Source of the DNA: Putridiphycobacter roseus
GTDB taxonomy: Bacteria > Bacteroidota > Bacteroidia > Flavobacteriales_D > Crocinitomicaceae
Direction of reading: 5' to 3'
Length of the DNA: 64,000 nt
Assembly: GCF_003234935.1 (NCBI RefSeq)
Contig: NZ_QKSB01000001.1
Location: forward strand, 620,001 to 684,000
In this document: in pieces, positions 1 to 7,518 of the stretch
Layout: every line of letters begins with the position of its first letter
Position numbering within the stretch: position 1 is the stretch's first letter
Made by a program: the position numbers and the translations under genes
Notes under the pieces: generated by a model
The model's input: the letters and a program-made list of their open reading frames with translations, nothing else
Databases searched by the model: none
What the model was told of the DNA's origin: nothing

Positions 1-988
1 TTTGAATTGTATTATTAGTTGCATCAATATCACCTGTAGTTGCAGCTACTAAATCAATAGTATAACTTTGTGAAACTGTTGCAGATAAAGTAGTAGGGTG
101 TGTAAATGTATAATTTGTGTTTGTTGCAATACTTAAACCAGTTAAAGTAGAAGTATTTGGACCTGAACCATCATCCCAAGTTACATCTAAACTAGTGATT
201 GTATTTGAACCTAAATTTTTAACTGTTCCAATGATATCTACTGAACCATTCGCAACGTAAGGTAACAAATCAAAATCAATTAATTGAGACTCGTCAGCTG
301 GTTGAACACCTTGAATAAACTCATAGTAATAATCATCTGCTGGTGTTGCATCTGTAGAAGCAATTGCTCCTAAAGCTGGAGAACCTGCTACAGAATAAGC
401 TGTTGTACTGTTAATTTGTACACCTGCACTTAAAGCACCTACTCCAGTAGTATTTCTTTGATCCACTAAATAAATTCTATCCGTTGTTTCTTCCAAAACA
501 ATTGAATAATAAGACCAATCAATTGTACCATTCACAACTGAACTGTAGTGAATCCATAATTGTCTGTTTGGTGCTGTACCAAATACTTTGATAGAACCAT
601 TGTCATTTGCGCCACTTGCATTTAGTCCCCAAAGACAGATAGAATTATCAGGAACACTTGCATCTGGCAAAGCCATTGGCGTTGCACCAGGAACAGTAGT
701 CGCAGCTACATCAAACGTTAATACGCCAGTAGAAGAGATTTTATAATCCGTTACTGGAGCACCATTAAAGTTAAATGTAAATGGTAAAGTTTGATTCGCA
801 GACCAAACTGGTGTAGTTGCACTAGGCCCTACTAAAGAAGTCCATCCTGCAGCTTGACCACCCCCAACAGGGTAAGTATCTTCATTATTTAAGTTTCCAG
901 GTACTTGACCTGCCGAACCTAAATAATAATATTGTCCAATGGCAAACTGGCCAATTAGACAAAATAATAATAAGTTAAAAATTTTCAT
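1..988 (-). CDS. Secreted cell-surface protein, N-terminal part only (gene runs off the left edge)
   Basis: An open frame runs leftward from an ATG at 988 to the window edge, about 329 codons, with no stop. It begins with a Sec signal peptide (MKIFNLLLFCLIGQFAIGQ). The mature part is rich in Thr, Ser, Asn and Gly, with a beta-sandwich look. The last visible stretch (ending near a TGDIDATNNTIQ segment) resembles the CARDB/Ig-like repeats of large Bacteroidota surface proteins. Such proteins often end in a T9SS sorting domain, but that end is outside the window. No catalytic motif is visible, so the function is unknown. A role as adhesin or exported structural protein is only inference. Confidence 0.85.
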   Translation of the reverse strand, partial: MKIFNLLLFCLIGQFAIGQYYYLGSAGQVPGNLNNEDTYPVGGGQAAGWTSLVGPSATTPVWSANQTLPFTFNFNGAPVTDYKISSTGVLTFDVAATTVPGATPMALPDASVPDNSICLWGLNASGANDNGSIKVFGTAPNRQLWIHYSSVVNGTIDWSYYSIVLEETTDRIYLVDQRNTTGVGALSAGVQINSTTAYSVAGSPALGAIASTDATPADDYYYEFIQGVQPADESQLIDFDLLPYVANGSVDIIGTVKNLGSNTITSLDVTWDDGSGPNTSTLTGLSIATNTNYTFTHPTTLSATVSQSYTIDLVAATTGDIDATNNTIQ

Positions 989-1103
989 ATAATTTTGTTT
1001 ATAGTTTAACTGTAAAAATAGACATCTAATTCCTAATTATCAATTCTAAAAAGGATTGAATATTGAATTCCTAAAATTTTATTTTTTAATCTTCAGGTAA
1101 CAT

Positions 1104-1469
1104 TTATTTAAAACAACCTATCCATTTAGTCAAATAGTCTAATGAACATATTAAGTCTGATATTGAAACCCTAACGAGAACGAATCCGTGATCAGATACA
1201 AAACCATGCTCCTTTCCTTCATTAATCAAATGCAACAACGCTCTAATTTCACCCATAATAGCAACATAATGTGCTGCTTGAACCTCTTTCACCACTTGTA
1301 CAGTAGCATGAGCAATAGAAGAGGAGATTTCCAATACTTTTTTTCGAAGATTTGTTTTGAATTCATTTGGCGGTACTTGTTCTGTAATCAAGAAAACAGT
1401 CTTAATCATTTCCCTAGATAGTTTACGGGCATTCGTCTTGGCTAAATATAATTCTGGTGATATGGTCAT
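1104..1469 (-). CDS. Four-helix bundle protein (diverged S23/avd-like family)
   Basis: This 121-aa protein is predicted to be almost all alpha-helical. It has the order of motifs typical of the small four-helix-bundle family: an N-terminal 'LxR.M...VFLITEQVP' helix, 'LRKKVLEISSSIAHA' in the position of the usual 'QIRRAAVSIPSNIAEG', then a helix around 'GEIRALLHLINEGKEHG' and a last helix 'ISDLICSLDYLTKWIG'. Family members are found encoded within 23S rRNA intervening sequences, in retroelements (avd) and as orphan genes. This is an orphan copy with no retroelement or rRNA nearby. The exact function is unknown. Confidence 0.7.
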   Translation of the reverse strand: MTISPELYLAKTNARKLSREMIKTVFLITEQVPPNEFKTNLRKKVLEISSSIAHATVQVVKEVQAAHYVAIMGEIRALLHLINEGKEHGFVSDHGFVLVRVSISDLICSLDYLTKWIGCFK

Positions 1470-1650
1470 AATTTAAACAGGATAAACAATGTATTCCTAC
1501 AATATCGACAAAATTCTACGCAAAGCATTTCTATTTCAAATAAGAAAAATCTATTACTGTAAGTTCTATAGGTAAACAACGTCAAAACTGCAATTCCAAA
1601 ATATGCAACGACAACAATTCGTTTTCTCCACTCCCGGACTAGTGCCATTT

Positions 1651-1666
1651 TTTGGGTGCACCCAAA
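1651..1666. promoter_or_regulatory. 16-bp perfect palindrome upstream of the symporter gene
   Basis: TTTGGGTGCACCCAAA is identical to its reverse complement. It ends 22 bp before the GTG at 1689. It has no T-tract and is too compact for a terminator, so a protein-binding operator is the simplest idea. No regulator is encoded next to it. Confidence 0.35.
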
Positions 1667-1688
1667 TCATAATGAATAGAAAAGGTTA

Positions 1689-3071
1689 GTGGCAACTTTA
1701 ATCGAAAATATACAATTTTGGCAATGGGTGCTGGTAATTGGTTCAAGTTTAATCTTGTTTTTTATTTCCCCATTAGCAACTACTACGGCCGAATTTTTCA
1801 AAGCCAATACCAAGGGCAAATCGCCTAATTGGATATTACTTACTGGCAGCCTCGTCATTTCATGGGTTTTTGCAAAATCAATCGCCAATGCTGCTATTTT
1901 GGGAAACAAATTTGGTATGGTAGGTGGCGTAGCTTATGGCACCTACTACTTATCTTTTATTATAGGGGGTATTGTCATTTACTATCTTCGTAAAAAAGGT
2001 GGTTTTTCTAGTATTCATCATTTTTTAAATTTTAAGTTTGGTCGACAAGCAATCGTTTTATTTTCAATTGTAGTGGCATTTAGGCTATTCAATGAAGTAT
2101 GGTCGAACACCATGGTCATAGGTAGTTATTTCGGCGACCAAGGCTCGACCCCCTATTATAGTTCAATTATTGTATTTACCGCATTAACATTAGCCTACGC
2201 TTTAAAGGGCGGATTAAAGAGTTCCATCTTTTCTGATTTAATTCAAATGGCGCTTTTTGCTATTCTTCTTTCCGTTATACTTGGTATTTTATTTGGTAAA
2301 AAAGAAAGTAGTTTTACCGAAATAGTAACAACAGGTACATTCTCTTGGGACAATGGACTCCACTTACTTTTTGCAGCAGCTTTGCAATCTTTCAGTTATC
2401 CGTTTCACGACCCTGTATTGACTGACCGGGGATTTATCAGTAGTAATAAAACGACCTTAATTAGTTTCATCTTAGCTGGAATTATTGGTTTTATCTGCAT
2501 TGTGCTTTTCAGCTTTCTAGGCATTTTTGGAAAATTAAATGGTTTTGCCCCCGGAGCCATCAAAGACTTTGGTCTAACATTTGGTCCTCTTGTTTTATTG
2601 CTGATTAATTTTATCATGATAGTCTCGGCCGCCTCCACGCTAGACTCCACATTTTCCTCTTTTAGTAAATTATTGGCTATGGATTTAAAATTGGGAGACA
2701 CTTTAAAATTTGGAAGAATTACCATGATAATAATCGCCATAGCAGGTACAATGCCACTTTTTTTTAGTCCAGAAATATTATCGGCAACCACCATCAGTGG
2801 CACCATGGTCATTGGTCTAACCCCTGTATTTATTTTTTGGTGGATTCCTGTGCCTAAAATTAGCTTTTTTTTAAGTGTAGGAATAGGAATTATGATGGGT
2901 ACTTTACTGAGCTTCGACTTAATTCCAAAGCAATTATTCCTCACTGAAGGACCATACAACGATTTATTATGGACGAATGTTTTTGGAATACTAATCTGTA
3001 TATCCATCTATTTTTTACCTTTACTATTCATTCAAAACCATGCAAAAACTAAAGAAATATCAACCCAATGA
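1689..3071 (+). CDS. Sodium:solute symporter family transporter
   Basis: This 460-aa integral membrane protein has about 12-13 hydrophobic segments spread over its full length and the layout of the SSS (SLC5) family. Sodium-dependent uptake of a small organic solute across the inner membrane is the family function; the substrate cannot be told. The start is GTG at 1689, because an in-frame stop lies just upstream (TAG at 1677) and no ATG intervenes. The last 32 bp overlap the following phosphoesterase-like gene, so the two are probably co-translated. It is only distantly similar to the second symporter at 7519-9198, which has a large hydrophilic insertion that this one lacks. Confidence 0.8.
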   Translation: MATLIENIQFWQWVLVIGSSLILFFISPLATTTAEFFKANTKGKSPNWILLTGSLVISWVFAKSIANAAILGNKFGMVGGVAYGTYYLSFIIGGIVIYYLRKKGGFSSIHHFLNFKFGRQAIVLFSIVVAFRLFNEVWSNTMVIGSYFGDQGSTPYYSSIIVFTALTLAYALKGGLKSSIFSDLIQMALFAILLSVILGILFGKKESSFTEIVTTGTFSWDNGLHLLFAAALQSFSYPFHDPVLTDRGFISSNKTTLISFILAGIIGFICIVLFSFLGIFGKLNGFAPGAIKDFGLTFGPLVLLLINFIMIVSAASTLDSTFSSFSKLLAMDLKLGDTLKFGRITMIIIAIAGTMPLFFSPEILSATTISGTMVIGLTPVFIFWWIPVPKISFFLSVGIGIMMGTLLSFDLIPKQLFLTEGPYNDLLWTNVFGILICISIYFLPLLFIQNHAKTKEISTQ

Positions 3072-3870
3072 TTTATTTATATTTGGTGGAAACTATAGCA
3101 ATTTACAAGCCACATTAGCCGTAAAAAATATAGCAGAACTACTGGACTTCCCTTCCACTCAAATTATATGCACTGGGGATGTAGTTGGTTATTGCGCGCA
3201 GCCAGAAGAAACGGTTCAATTGGTAAAAAACTGGGACATCAAAGTAATTGCTGGTAATGTAGAAGCCCAACTTAGAGATGGGGAATTTGATTGTGGTTGT
3301 AATTTTGATGCTGGCTCTCGTTGTGATTTATTTTCTAGATCTTGGTTCCCCTACGCCCAAAGTAAACTAAGTGAGGATTCCATTGCTTGGATGAAAGATT
3401 TACCATTAACCATTAGCTTAGAATTAAAAGGTAAAAGGCTTAGGGTGATTCACGGAGGATTTCCGGACATATCGGCCTATATCTTTTCATCTACTGACTG
3501 GAACGCTAAGCAAGAATTTATGGCGCAACTCAATGCCGATATAGTAATTGCAGGACACTCTGGCTTGCCTTTTTCTGAGCAGATAAACCAGCAATATTGG
3601 ATTAATTCTGGTGTGGTAGGCATGCCTGCAAATGATGGCACAAATCGTTGTTGGTTTGGTATTTTAAGGGCAGATGAATTACAATTCGAACACCATGCTT
3701 TCTCTTATGATTCCCAAACAGCTAGTCGCGTAATGCTAGAGAATGGCTTACCAACACCATATGCAAAAACATTGCACACAGGCATATGGGACAATTGTGA
3801 AATATTACCGGAAGAAGAAACCGCTTTACAAGGGAAAAAGATTAAAGCACATATGGAATGGTCTTATTAA
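3040..3870 (+). CDS. Metallophosphoesterase-like protein with altered metal motifs and a Cys cluster
   Basis: The 276-aa protein follows the calcineurin-like phosphoesterase fold order. Residues 13-21 (FIFGGNYSN) sit where DxHGN is expected, so the usual Asp and His are Gly and Tyr. Residues 46-50 keep GDVVG; residues 72-75 are GNVE in place of GNHE/D; an IHGG motif is kept; and the last motif is GHSG where GHTH is usual. Three cysteines cluster at about 85, 87 and 95 (DCGC...C). I recall phosphoesterases with FGGxYSN and the same Cys cluster in other phyla, so these may be subfamily features and not decay; this was not checked. The gene overlaps the upstream symporter by 32 bp and is convergent with the MscS gene. 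Confidence 0.7.
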   Translation: MQKLKKYQPNDLFIFGGNYSNLQATLAVKNIAELLDFPSTQIICTGDVVGYCAQPEETVQLVKNWDIKVIAGNVEAQLRDGEFDCGCNFDAGSRCDLFSRSWFPYAQSKLSEDSIAWMKDLPLTISLELKGKRLRVIHGGFPDISAYIFSSTDWNAKQEFMAQLNADIVIAGHSGLPFSEQINQQYWINSGVVGMPANDGTNRCWFGILRADELQFEHHAFSYDSQTASRVMLENGLPTPYAKTLHTGIWDNCEILPEEETALQGKKIKAHMEWSY

Positions 3871-3876
3871 AATTCT

Positions 3877-4725
3877 TTAAGAATTTAATTTATCAACACC
3901 CGACACAATATGTAAGTCTCTCTGTGGGAAAGGAATGGTGATTCCTTCCGCCCTAAATGCATCATCAATTTCAAACCTTAAGTCACTCAACACATCATCA
4001 ATTCTAAAAATATTTTCACTCCAAAAGAAAACTTCAAAATCCAAAGAACTGTCGCCAAAATCATTGAATCGAACAAAAGGTTTCGGTTGTTTATCAATTT
4101 CTGCATTTCTACTAACCTGTTCCAATAATATCTCTTTCACTTTTTTTGTTGGACTACCATAAGCCACCCCTAATTTTAAAACAAAACGAGGACTTTTGTT
4201 TAAGTGGCTCCAATTAATAATATTATCGATTACTAGTTTATGGTTTGGCACAATGATGGTAATATTATTTCTTGTCAATATCTCAGAAGTTCTAATCTTG
4301 ATAATCTTCACTTCTCCAATCATATCATCCACAGTAATAATATCTCCCTTGATTACACTACCTTCAAATAAGATGATAATTCCCGACACAAAATCATTAA
4401 AAACATTTTGTAAACCCAAGCCAACTCCCACCATTAAAGCCGCAGAACTAGCTACTAAAAAAGTCAATTCAATACCAATAACTCTTAATATAATAGCAAA
4501 GAAAGCAAACCAAATAAAATATCTAAATATTTGAAATAGGGCCACAGACCTGCCTTTTTCGTGCTCAGTTTTTTCCAAAACCCTAACCATAATCCTTTTG
4601 ACTAGGAATAAAACCAGTTTTGCCATTAAATAAATAATCACAGTAAGCACTATGGATCCTACTGTAATGTTCAGGCTTTTGTAATGAATTAAACTAAATT
4701 CTAATATATCTTTAATAGGGTTCAT
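3877..4725 (-). CDS. MscS-family mechanosensitive ion channel
   Basis: This 282-aa protein has three N-terminal membrane helices. These are followed by the Gly/Ala-rich pore helix 'SSAALMVGVGLGLQNVFNDFVSGIIILFE' (about 93-121), then the beta domain 'GDIITVDDMIGEVKIIKIRTSEI' with the 'VPNHKLV' motif, then the C-terminal alpha/beta vestibule. That is the full MscS core plan and size. It gates in the inner membrane on osmotic down-shock. Its start overlaps the stop of the 275-aa gene upstream (ATGA, 4722-4725), so the two are translationally coupled. It is the last gene of a leftward unit headed by LapA and an ECF sigma factor. Confidence 0.93.
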   Translation of the reverse strand: MNPIKDILEFSLIHYKSLNITVGSIVLTVIIYLMAKLVLFLVKRIMVRVLEKTEHEKGRSVALFQIFRYFIWFAFFAIILRVIGIELTFLVASSAALMVGVGLGLQNVFNDFVSGIIILFEGSVIKGDIITVDDMIGEVKIIKIRTSEILTRNNITIIVPNHKLVIDNIINWSHLNKSPRFVLKLGVAYGSPTKKVKEILLEQVSRNAEIDKQPKPFVRFNDFGDSSLDFEVFFWSENIFRIDDVLSDLRFEIDDAFRAEGITIPFPQRDLHIVSGVDKLNS

Positions 4726-5549
4726 TCTATTTCCTTAATTTGATAAGTCGTATTTACTATGTTTTTTATTGGCAAAACATAGGAAGATTCCTTTCCTTTA
4801 ATTTTAACCGTAGTATTGTCAATTGCTTCAATAATTCCTTCCACTTCCCCAACTTTTATCCATAACCCAACTTTTAAGTGTTTTTTAGCATAGGATCCGG
4901 ACAGGAAGTTTTCTACTAAATTTTTACTCGAAATTCCGAAAGCAATTCCGAAAGATAATAATACACAGGCAATAATTAAAGTAATATTTTGATTTAAAAT
5001 AGCGGTATTGACACCTATTTGATTTAAAGCAGTGACCCCTACAAAAATCATAATTACATAAAAAGCAATGGTGCTAATTTGGTTCCCACCCGACATGCCA
5101 AAAGAATTCATAGAACCTGCTAAAAGGTTCTTTATTAAACGTGCAATATACCAGCCAATGATTAAAATAATAACACCACTGAATAATTTTGGGATATAAC
5201 GAAACAACAAGCCTATTTCTTGAGAAACTACCTTCCAACCTAAAGACTCAGAAGCAATGACTAGGAATAATAAAATAATCACCCAATAAACAAATTGCGC
5301 CACTATTTGTATGGTTCTGGCTGACATCTCTTGATTGCCTTCATGAATGTAACTTGCAATGGTTTTAGATTGCACTACTTTTGTCAAAGATTTTTGGATC
5401 AGGTAACGGATTAATTTAGCACATAGCCATCCTATAATTAAAATTACTATTGCACCCAAAACACTTGGGAAAACTGCTACTATTTTTAACCAAAACCCAT
5501 GAAAAGAATCGGATATATAACTGGACCAATTCACAACAGTATCTTTCAT
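4722..5549 (-). CDS. Mechanosensitive channel-like membrane protein with duplicated TM-helix repeats
   Basis: The 275-aa protein carries two copies of the 'conserved TM helix' found in some bacterial mechanosensitive channel proteins: 'FPSVLGAIVILIIGWLCAKLI' near residue 27 and 'IPKLFSGVIILIIGWYIARLI' near residue 118. Further membrane segments follow, then a short MscS-like beta domain ('VGLWIKVGEVEGIIEAIDNTTVKIKG...VLPIKNIVNTTY'). It lacks the full C-terminal vestibule of MscS. It is coupled by ATGA overlaps both to the 61-aa gene upstream and the canonical MscS gene downstream. A co-assembled or accessory channel subunit is a reasonable inference. Confidence 0.85.
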   Translation of the reverse strand: MKDTVVNWSSYISDSFHGFWLKIVAVFPSVLGAIVILIIGWLCAKLIRYLIQKSLTKVVQSKTIASYIHEGNQEMSARTIQIVAQFVYWVIILLFLVIASESLGWKVVSQEIGLLFRYIPKLFSGVIILIIGWYIARLIKNLLAGSMNSFGMSGGNQISTIAFYVIMIFVGVTALNQIGVNTAILNQNITLIIACVLLSFGIAFGISSKNLVENFLSGSYAKKHLKVGLWIKVGEVEGIIEAIDNTTVKIKGKESSYVLPIKNIVNTTYQIKEIE

Positions 5550-5731
5550 AATTTTTCTGATTTTGGGGTTACATCACTAAAAAGCTTCATAAAAGTACTG
5601 CCCATTTCAACCGTAAAATGATTGGTAAGACTCGACAATAATAAAAACTTTTCAGCAGACCACATCACCTCTTTTTTAATGGTATCTGGGGCCACTATAT
5701 TTTCGTTCATTTGTTGGAATGCCTTTTTCAT
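5546..5731 (-). CDS. Small hypothetical protein between sigma factor and channel genes
   Basis: This 61-aa soluble protein has no signal peptide and no membrane segment. It is amphipathic (WSAEKFLLLSSLTNHF, FMKLFSDV). It lies 4 bp after the sigma factor stop, and its own stop overlaps the next start (ATGA, 5546-5549), which is good support for translation. By position it could be a small anti-sigma factor, but it has no zinc-binding HxxxCxxC motif of known anti-sigma proteins. I do not recognise a family. Confidence 0.6.
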   Translation of the reverse strand: MKKAFQQMNENIVAPDTIKKEVMWSAEKFLLLSSLTNHFTVEMGSTFMKLFSDVTPKSEKL

Positions 5732-5735
5732 ATTT

Positions 5736-6278
5736 TTATTCTTTAATTAATACTTCACAAATCGCCTTCAGCTTATCTCTTGTACGTTTTAAACGCATTT
5801 TTACCGCACTTTCACCCATCTCTAATAGAATCGCGATTTGCCCAACTTCTAGCTCATCATTATACTTCATAAATAACAAACTTCTTTCGCCTGAAGATAG
5901 TCTCGTCAAGCCTTGCTCCAAAATAGAAACCTGCAATGCGGAAAAATCATGTTCTGCTGCCACATCTTCTATTTCCGTTAACCATTCATCTTCGAATATA
6001 TTTTTTTTATTGGCACGATATTTATCGATACAAAAACGATAAGTAAGCGTATACAACCAGGTTGAAAAATACTCTCCATCCTTAATACTACTTAATTTAC
6101 CAAGTACTTTGATAAATATTTCTTGCGTAAAATCCTTAGATTCAGATTCGTTATGTGTAAAACGCAAACATCTTCCATAAACTTTATCTACATAGCGATC
6201 ATATAACATTTCAAAACCTGAAACATCTTTTTCTTCAAGAAATTTCTTGATGAGTGCTTTATCGCTTAATTTTTCCAC
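5736..6278 (-). CDS. ECF-type RNA polymerase sigma factor
   Basis: The 180-aa protein has sigma region 2 at about residues 15-90 ('FEMLYDRYVDKVYGRCLRFTHNESESKDFTQEIFIKVLGKLSSIK...FSTWLYTLTYRFCIDKYR'). Region 4 follows at about 123-175, with the helix-turn-helix 'LEVGQIAILLEMGESAVKMRLKRTRDKL'. Regions 1 and 3 are missing, as in ECF sigma factors. The start is GTG (6276-6278). It is followed by the 61-aa gene and two channel genes in one leftward unit, which suggests that it controls, or is controlled with, an osmotic or envelope stress response. No classical anti-sigma gene adjoins it. Confidence 0.92.
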   Translation of the reverse strand: MEKLSDKALIKKFLEEKDVSGFEMLYDRYVDKVYGRCLRFTHNESESKDFTQEIFIKVLGKLSSIKDGEYFSTWLYTLTYRFCIDKYRANKKNIFEDEWLTEIEDVAAEHDFSALQVSILEQGLTRLSSGERSLLFMKYNDELEVGQIAILLEMGESAVKMRLKRTRDKLKAICEVLIKE

Positions 6279-6317
6279 TAAAAAAAATACCCTTAATAAC
6301 CATTTAGTTTTTCAAAA

Positions 6318-6593
6318 CTATTGGACTTTATTTTTAATGGCTTTCTGTTTTCTCGTAAAAATTAAATATCCCAATATAAAACCAACAATTAATGATGTTA
6401 AGATGATTAAAAATAAACTAACTTCAAACTTCATCCACAGCACCGTTAATGGAACGGAAGATATATTTTGAAAAATTAGTATGAGTGAAATTAAAACCAA
6501 TCCCAACCCAAGAAATAGTTTAATTTTTTGAAAAGCTGTTTTTTCTTGCATAGTCCATTTTGTATTTTGACGAATTAATTTTACTAAGGTCAC
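6318..6593 (-). CDS. LapA/DUF1049-domain small membrane protein
   Basis: The 91-aa protein has two hydrophobic helices (about 26-43 and 58-80) and the LapA-domain signature: 'LVLISLILIFQNISSVPLTVLWMKFEVSLFLIILTSLIVGFILGYL'. In other bacteria LapA works with LapB in quality control of LPS synthesis, but many LapA-domain proteins have no known role. A second in-frame Met at residue 15 could be the real start. It lies 39 bp upstream of the sigma factor gene on the same strand and may be the first gene of that unit. Confidence 0.75.
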   Translation of the reverse strand: MTLVKLIRQNTKWTMQEKTAFQKIKLFLGLGLVLISLILIFQNISSVPLTVLWMKFEVSLFLIILTSLIVGFILGYLIFTRKQKAIKNKVQ

Positions 6594-6615
6594 AATTTAT
6601 TTTAAATAAAATAAA

Positions 6616-6641
6616 AAAGGGAGCTCAAATGAGCTCCCTTT
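6616..6641 (-). terminator. Intrinsic terminator after the DUF2911 gene
   Basis: The stem is AAAGGGAGCTC / GAGCTCCCTTT (11 bp, 4-nt loop). On the minus strand it is followed by TTTTTTATTTTATTT, 24 bp past the DUF2911 stop codon. Confidence 0.85.
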
Positions 6642-6664
6642 ACGTAAGGATTAAATGCTAAGAA

Positions 6665-7504
6665 TTAAGCTTCTTTCCATTTTTTAATGCTGTTTTCAAT
6701 ATGAGAAGCCCAACCTTTTGAACCTGCCTCATTTGCCATTTTTAATGCTTTTTCAGCTGTTTTAATCGCTTCATCTTTCTTTCCATCACTTTCTAAAATA
6801 GACGCTTTTAAAAAAAGAGCGCCATGTGATTCTTTAATTTTTAAAGATTTATCCAAATATTTTATCGCTTTTTCTTTTTCATTTAAAGTATTAAATGTAT
6901 AAGATGCAGCTTGGTAATAAACCTGGTCTAAGTTTTCACCTTTTTTAATTGCTTCATCAATATTTTTTTGTGCAATTTTAGCTGTATTTACAGTAAAAGG
7001 AATATCTACTCTTGTTTTTTCCCATTTAATAGAGATTACACCTGAATTAGACGTTAAGTTATTAAATTCAATAATCAACGATTCGTTGAATGAATTTTCC
7101 ATTGCCTTAGCTTTTACAGACAATACATTTAATTTTGCATCATAGTCAGCTGTACCACCTTGTTTTGTATTGGAATTAAAATCAATCGTCCAAGTACCCG
7201 CTTCAGTAGGCGTAGCAAACATTGCATAAGTACCTGCTGGCAACTCTTTTCCGTCGATAGTAACAGTAGTAGAACTGGTAAATTTAGTACAAGTATTTGC
7301 GCCTAATCTCCATAACTTGTCGTTAGGTACTAACTCTCCAAATACTTTTCTTTCTTTTACGCCTGGTCTTGAATATTCTAAAGACACTTCAGACAATCCT
7401 ACTTTTTGCGTAGTTGTTGCTAGCGGACTAGGCTTTGGTAATTCCTGGGCAATTAAATTGCTAGACAATAATCCAGCAAATAAAAATAAAGATAACTTTT
7501 TCAT
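6665..7504 (-). CDS. DUF2911 domain protein with C-terminal TPR-like helices
   Basis: The 279-aa protein has a signal peptide (MKKLSLFLFAGLLSSNLIAQ). The DUF2911 domain covers roughly residues 25-175, with typical 'VSLEYSRPGVKERKVFGELVPNDKLWRLGAN' and 'LPAGTYAMFATPT' segments. A helical tail of about 90 residues resembles tetratricopeptide repeats ('EKAIKYLDKSLKIKESHGALFLKASILESDGKKDEAIKTAEKAL'). The function of the family is unknown; a periplasmic location is predicted. It starts 14 bp after the symporter stop and is probably the last gene of the PIG-L/miniprotein/symporter unit, which ends at the terminator at 6616-6641. Confidence 0.9.
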   Translation of the reverse strand: MKKLSLFLFAGLLSSNLIAQELPKPSPLATTTQKVGLSEVSLEYSRPGVKERKVFGELVPNDKLWRLGANTCTKFTSSTTVTIDGKELPAGTYAMFATPTEAGTWTIDFNSNTKQGGTADYDAKLNVLSVKAKAMENSFNESLIIEFNNLTSNSGVISIKWEKTRVDIPFTVNTAKIAQKNIDEAIKKGENLDQVYYQAASYTFNTLNEKEKAIKYLDKSLKIKESHGALFLKASILESDGKKDEAIKTAEKALKMANEAGSKGWASHIENSIKKWKEA

Positions 7505-7518
7505 GTGTTTTTTTTTGT

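Noticed and set aside
1104..1469. Reading the four-helix-bundle protein as part of a diversity-generating retroelement (avd)
   Set aside because: No reverse transcriptase, template repeat or variable repeat is found nearby.
1466..1648. 60-aa leftward ORF with one hydrophobic stretch whose stop overlaps the start of the four-helix-bundle gene
   Set aside because: Only the ATGA overlap supports it. There is no promoter element, the composition is odd (Cys, Phe and Tyr rich after the helix) and it resembles no family I know. The AT-rich gap could give such an ORF by chance.
2405..3007. 200-aa open frame on the minus strand
   Set aside because: It is antisense to the symporter. The Lys/Pro/Ile/Met-rich composition is typical of the reverse frame of a membrane protein gene.
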